In this document: positions 60,843-64,000 of the stretch, piece after piece
How positions within the stretch are numbered: position 1 is the first letter of the stretch
How the letters are laid out: every line of letters begins with the position of its first letter
DNA from: Mesorhizobium sp. WSM3860
GTDB lineage: Bacteria > Pseudomonadota > Alphaproteobacteria > Rhizobiales > Rhizobiaceae
Assembly (NCBI RefSeq): GCF_002294995.1
Contig: NZ_NSGF01000013.1
Location: forward strand, 62,001-126,000
Direction: 5' to 3'
DNA length: 64,000 bases
The notes under the pieces: model-generated
The model's database searches: none
The model's input: the letters and a program-made list of their open reading frames with translations, nothing else
What the model was told of the DNA's origin: nothing
Position numbers and translations under genes: made by a program

Positions 60843-62359
60843 CAGGCCTCCCTGCCGTTTGCCGCGGCAAGCACGGTGTGCTCGTCGACGCCGCCATTGA
60901 ATTCCGCCACATCGCGCCCCTGGCGCAGCACCACGATCCGGTCGCAGAGCCCGATCAGCTCCGGCATCTCGCTGGAGGCGACCAGTATGCCCAGCCCCTG
61001 CGCCGCAAGGGCTCTGAGGCGCGCATAGATCTCGCCCTTGGCGCCGACATCGACGCCGCGCGTCGGCTCATCGAGCAGCAACAGCCGCGGGTTGCCGAGG
61101 ATCTCCTTCGCCAGCACCACCTTCTGCTGGTTGCCGCCCGAAAGCGCGCCGACGGCGATGTCCGGATTCTTTGGGCGGATGTCGAACTGGCCGAAGGATT
61201 GCCGCACGGCCTCCGCCTGGCGGCGCGGCGACATCAGCCCGGCCGGCGAGATGCGGCGGATCACCGACATGACCAGATTGAGGCCGACCGCCATCCTGAG
61301 CATAAGGCCGCTGCCGCGCCGGTCGTCGGTGACAAAGGCGATTCCGGCCTTGCGCGCCGCGTTGATCGACTCGAGCTTCACCGGTCTGCCGTCGACAGCG
61401 AGCTCGCCCTGCCAGCGGCCGGCAAGGCCGGTGCCGTAGAGCGCGGAGAGCAGCTCGGTGCGCCCCGCCCCCATGATGCCGGCAAGGCCAACGATCTCGC
61501 CTTCCCTGACCTCGAGCGAGATGCCGTTCGGCGGCTGCCAGCCGGCGCTTTCGCGGGTGAGCCGAAAGCTGGCATCCTTCAATCTGAGCAGGGTTTTGCC
61601 GGCGCTCTTCGCGCGTTCGGGGTAAAGCTCGTCCAGCGGCCGCCCGACCAGGAGGCGCACCAGTTCGGCCTGCGGCGCGTGCGGCTCGGTGATACCGGCG
61701 ACGCGGCCGTCGCGCATCACCGTGACGCGATCGGCGATATCAGGCACTTCCTCCAGCCGGTGCGAGATATAGACGATGCCGACGCCGGTGGCGGCGAGCT
61801 TGCGCATGATGTCGAACAGGCGCTCGACCTCGCCGACGGTGAGTGCCGCCGTCGGCTCGTCCATGATCAGCACGCGCGACGCATAGGACAGCGCCTTGAC
61901 GATCGCCACCACCTGGCGCTGGCCGATGGAGAGATCGGCCACCAGCCGCGCCGGGTCGATGGCGAGCTCGATCGCTTCCAGCCGCCGTTTCGCCTCGCGG
62001 CGCATAGCCGGCACGTCAAGCATGCCGCCCGGCCGCATCAATTCGCGGCCAAGGAAGAGATTCGCCGCGACGTCGAGCGAGGGCACGAGGTCCAGTTCCT
62101 GGAAGATGGTGGCGATGCCGGCCGCTTGCGCCTCGCGCGGATTGTTGAACCGGACCGGCTTGCCGTCGATCCGGATCTCGCCCTCGTCCGGCGTGTGGAC
62201 GCCCGACAGAAGATTCATCAGCGTCGACTTGCCGGCGCCGTTCTCGCCGAGCAGTGCGTGGATCTCGCCGGCCTTCAAGTCGAAATCGACGCCGCGCAGC
62301 GCCTGTACGCCGCCGAAGCGCTTTACGGCGCCGGTGACGGAAAGCAGCGGCGCGCTCAT
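60842..62359 (-). CDS. Sugar ABC transporter ATP-binding protein, two NBDs (RbsA type)
   Basis: A 505-residue fused ATPase with two nucleotide-binding domains. The first has Walker A LLGENGAGKSTLMNLLSG, signature LSIGQRQVVAIVKALS and Walker B VLIMDEPTAALTV. The second has the degenerate Walker A GIMGAGRTELLSALYG typical of RbsA, with signature LSGGNQQKVVLAKEIL. The ATG at 62359 overlaps the LacI stop by four bases; the longer frame is a shadow of the regulator. It drives import of a pentose or hexose bound by the downstream binding protein. Confidence 0.93.
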   Translation of the reverse strand: MSAPLLSVTGAVKRFGGVQALRGVDFDLKAGEIHALLGENGAGKSTLMNLLSGVHTPDEGEIRIDGKPVRFNNPREAQAAGIATIFQELDLVPSLDVAANLFLGRELMRPGGMLDVPAMRREAKRRLEAIELAIDPARLVADLSIGQRQVVAIVKALSYASRVLIMDEPTAALTVGEVERLFDIMRKLAATGVGIVYISHRLEEVPDIADRVTVMRDGRVAGITEPHAPQAELVRLLVGRPLDELYPERAKSAGKTLLRLKDASFRLTRESAGWQPPNGISLEVREGEIVGLAGIMGAGRTELLSALYGTGLAGRWQGELAVDGRPVKLESINAARKAGIAFVTDDRRGSGLMLRMAVGLNLVMSVIRRISPAGLMSPRRQAEAVRQSFGQFDIRPKNPDIAVGALSGGNQQKVVLAKEILGNPRLLLLDEPTRGVDVGAKGEIYARLRALAAQGLGILVASSEMPELIGLCDRIVVLRQGRDVAEFNGGVDEHTVLAAANGREA

Positions 62360-63369
62360 GCAGGCCTCGTTTGGGCCGGCCTCGCGCAGGATTGGCGGGC
62401 CTGGAGCGTCGCCTGAAGGCGCACGGCGCGGGGTGCGGCAACGTTGTTGGCGATGCGCTCGCTGAGCAGCGCCGCCGCCTGCCGGCCGATCTCCGTGCAA
62501 GGCTGCTCGACCAGCGTCAGCCTGGGCTCGAAGCAGTCGGCCCATTCGAAGTCGTCGAAGCCGACCAGCGAGAGGTCGCGCGGGATCGAAAGACCCTTCT
62601 CGCGGATGGCGCGGACTGCCCCGATCGTTGTCATGTTGTTGCCGGTGACCAATGCGGTGGGCGGTGTCGGCAGCGACAGGATCGCATGCGTCGACGCGGT
62701 GGCGCTCGCCGTGTCGACATTCTCCGGCGAGACATAGTGCGGCAGGCATTCAAGTCCGTTGGCGGCGAGCGAGGCACCGAAGGCTTCGACACGCTCGCGC
62801 GTGGTGGCGAGCCCCGGCTGGCCGGCGATGTAGCCGATGCGCCTGTGGCCGAAGGAGGCGACGTGATCGATCAGCGCCCGCATCGCGGTCTCGTTCTCGA
62901 CGCCGATCTGATCGAAGCGGTCGTCGGCGAAGCGGTCGATCAGGACGCAGGGAACACTCTTGTCCGCGAGATAAGCGATCGCGCGCTCGGGCGAGCCGGA
63001 CGGCGCTAGGATGACGCCGTCGACGCGGCGCTGGTGGAAGGCACGCACCACCTGAAGCTCGCGGTCGGGGTCTTCTTGTGTATCCGACAGGAACACCATG
63101 AGGCCGAGGCGCGCGCATTCGGCTTCGACCGCGCAGATGATGTCGGTGAAATAAGGGTTGGAGATCGCCGAGATGGCGAGCCCGACGCTGTTGGTCGACG
63201 CGACTTTCAACGACCGCGCCAATTCGTTGGGCTGGTAGCCCATGGCGGCGATGGCGTCGTTAATGAGCTGCGCCTTCTCGGGCGAGACGAAGCGCGTGCG
63301 GTTGACGACATGCGAGACGGTCGAAACCGAGACGCCGGCGCGGCGCGCGACCTCAGCCATTGTCGGCAT
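62356..63369 (-). CDS. LacI-family transcriptional regulator
   Basis: A 337-residue regulator with the LacI HTH and hinge: MAEVARRAGVSVSTVSHVVN, then QPNELARSLKVASTNSVGLA. The effector domain is a periplasmic-binding fold (CVLIDRFADDRFDQIGVENE, VGFDDFEWADCFEPRLTLVE). It leads the operon and overlaps the ATPase gene by four bases. A candidate operator lies about 95 bases upstream. The sugar transported is probably also its inducer. Confidence 0.93.
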   Translation of the reverse strand: MPTMAEVARRAGVSVSTVSHVVNRTRFVSPEKAQLINDAIAAMGYQPNELARSLKVASTNSVGLAISAISNPYFTDIICAVEAECARLGLMVFLSDTQEDPDRELQVVRAFHQRRVDGVILAPSGSPERAIAYLADKSVPCVLIDRFADDRFDQIGVENETAMRALIDHVASFGHRRIGYIAGQPGLATTRERVEAFGASLAANGLECLPHYVSPENVDTASATASTHAILSLPTPPTALVTGNNMTTIGAVRAIREKGLSIPRDLSLVGFDDFEWADCFEPRLTLVEQPCTEIGRQAAALLSERIANNVAAPRAVRLQATLQARQSCARPAQTRPA

Positions 63370-63458
63370 AACGGCTCTTACGGAGTGCCCGCAAGCGCTC
63401 CTCCCTTAGACGCGTTTCCCGTCCGTTCTTCGACGGATCAGCCAGACAATAGAGCGAT

Positions 63459-63494
63459 CGAAACGTTTGCGCAATCGATTCGATAGATGTCAGC
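63459..63494. promoter_or_regulatory. Candidate LacI operator upstream of the sugar operon
   Basis: A palindromic AAACGTTT at 63461-63468 with an imperfect 'atcgattcgat' inverted stretch following. The AAACGTTT core is typical of LacI-family operators. It is placed between the regulator start and the divergently placed end of the transporter gene at 63527. Confidence 0.5.
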
Positions 63495-63526
63495 GATAGA
63501 TTTTTTTGGGGGCGGAAAGTCTAAAA

Positions 63527-64000
63527 TCAGGAGGTGAAAGCCAGCCAGGCCGTGCCGGCAAGAAGCGTCAGCAAGGTGAGCGGCAAACCAACCTTGAAGA
63601 AAGCTGCGAAAGACAGCTCCTTGCCCGCCGCCCTCGCCTGCTCCGCGACGATGAGGTTGGCGACTGAGCCGAGCAGCGTGAAATTGCCGGCGAGCGTCGA
63701 GCTCATCGCCACGATCAGCCAGGCGCGCTGGGGGTTTTCGAGGCCCGGGATGAAGGGCCTCAGCGCCAGCACCGCGGGCACGTTGCTCATGATGTTGGAA
63801 AGCACTGCGGTGAAGCCGGAGAGCCGCCACACATCGTCGAGGCCCATATTCTTCGCCCAGGCGATCATTTCGGGGGTGAGCAGGACGCGCTCGGCGCCCG
63901 CCACGACGACGAACAGTCCGGCGAACATGAAGAGCAGCGGGCCGTCTATCTCACGGTAGATGCGGTGCGGCTTGATCGCGCGGGTGACGAGCAGGAAAGC
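63527..64000 (-). CDS. Anion/arsenite-type permease, C-terminal part (partial at window end)
   Basis: The frame runs off the end at 64000 and gives the last 157 residues of an ion-transporter superfamily membrane protein (ArsB/CitMHS/SLC13 type). Visible segments are GPLLFMFAGLFVVVAGAERV, TAVLSNIMSNVPAVLALRPF and AMSSTLAGNFTLLGSVANLI, with the Asn/Pro-rich re-entrant loop SNIMSNVP. The gene starts upstream of the window on the minus strand, so the true start is not visible. The substrate (arsenite, citrate, sulfate or similar) cannot be decided. Confidence 0.85.
   Translation of the reverse strand, partial: AFLLVTRAIKPHRIYREIDGPLLFMFAGLFVVVAGAERVLLTPEMIAWAKNMGLDDVWRLSGFTAVLSNIMSNVPAVLALRPFIPGLENPQRAWLIVAMSSTLAGNFTLLGSVANLIVAEQARAAGKELSFAAFFKVGLPLTLLTLLAGTAWLAFTS

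Overview
The window looks like a chromosomal segment of a Mesorhizobium-type alphaproteobacterium (order Hyphomicrobiales). This is inferred from high G+C coding sequence, the aapJQMP general amino-acid transporter, a cobalamin riboswitch of the rhizobial kind, and intergenic palindromic elements of the sort common in rhizobia. No rRNA, tRNA, CRISPR array, transposase or integrase was recognised.

Layout. 0.1-7.7 kb: a Cys-cluster protein, an ArsR/AHSA1-YCII pair, tandem CsbD genes, a Tat-exported metallophosphoesterase, a TetR/NIPSNAP divergon with a visible operator, and a LysR gene divergent from a frameshifted cupin gene. 7.8-16.2 kb: fumC, two DoxX genes, the ppk-ppx polyphosphate pair, a zinc-finger protein and an FAD monooxygenase. 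16.4-20.7 kb: aapP, aapM, aapQ, aapJ on the minus strand. 21.3-30.2 kb: metC-like gene, HPP-CBS membrane protein, ECF sigma factor, DUF4142 and cupredoxin pair, a deleted enoyl-CoA hydratase remnant, TetR, LysR, an orphan branched-chain-type binding protein and an SHMT-like enzyme. 30.4-34.3 kb: a three-subunit molybdenum hydroxylase followed by a MoaD-like protein.

34.4-39.1 kb is a lower-G+C accessory cassette. Five minus-strand genes overlap or sit close together: a Gp37/Gp68-type three-Cys protein, its partner TcmP, a dual-OB-like protein and two DUF488 proteins. One divergent gene of unknown function accompanies them. The cassette lies between an intact MoaD-like gene and a zone of broken duplicates (a DOPA-dioxygenase remnant and a MoaD pseudogene). 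This is the best candidate for an undescribed system, probably nucleic-acid modification or conflict, but that role is inference.

39.9-50.8 kb: an exported truncated hemoglobin, an HWE sensor kinase, a cobalamin-riboswitch-controlled nickel/cobalt transporter, a decayed zone with more DOPA-dioxygenase sequence, small secreted proteins, a nucleoside hydrolase, an SbmA/YddA-like ABC transporter and a LysE exporter. 51.3-55.3 kb: cyoABCD quinol oxidase. 55.4-64 kb: a sulfite-oxidase-like molybdoenzyme, a lipoprotein aminopeptidase, a LacI-controlled sugar ABC operon (lacI-type, ATPase, permease, binding protein), and the C-terminal part of an anion transporter running off the window.

Starts were set by Shine-Dalgarno spacing, overlap with the upstream stop, signal peptides and family N-termini. 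All function calls come from reading motifs; no database search was run.
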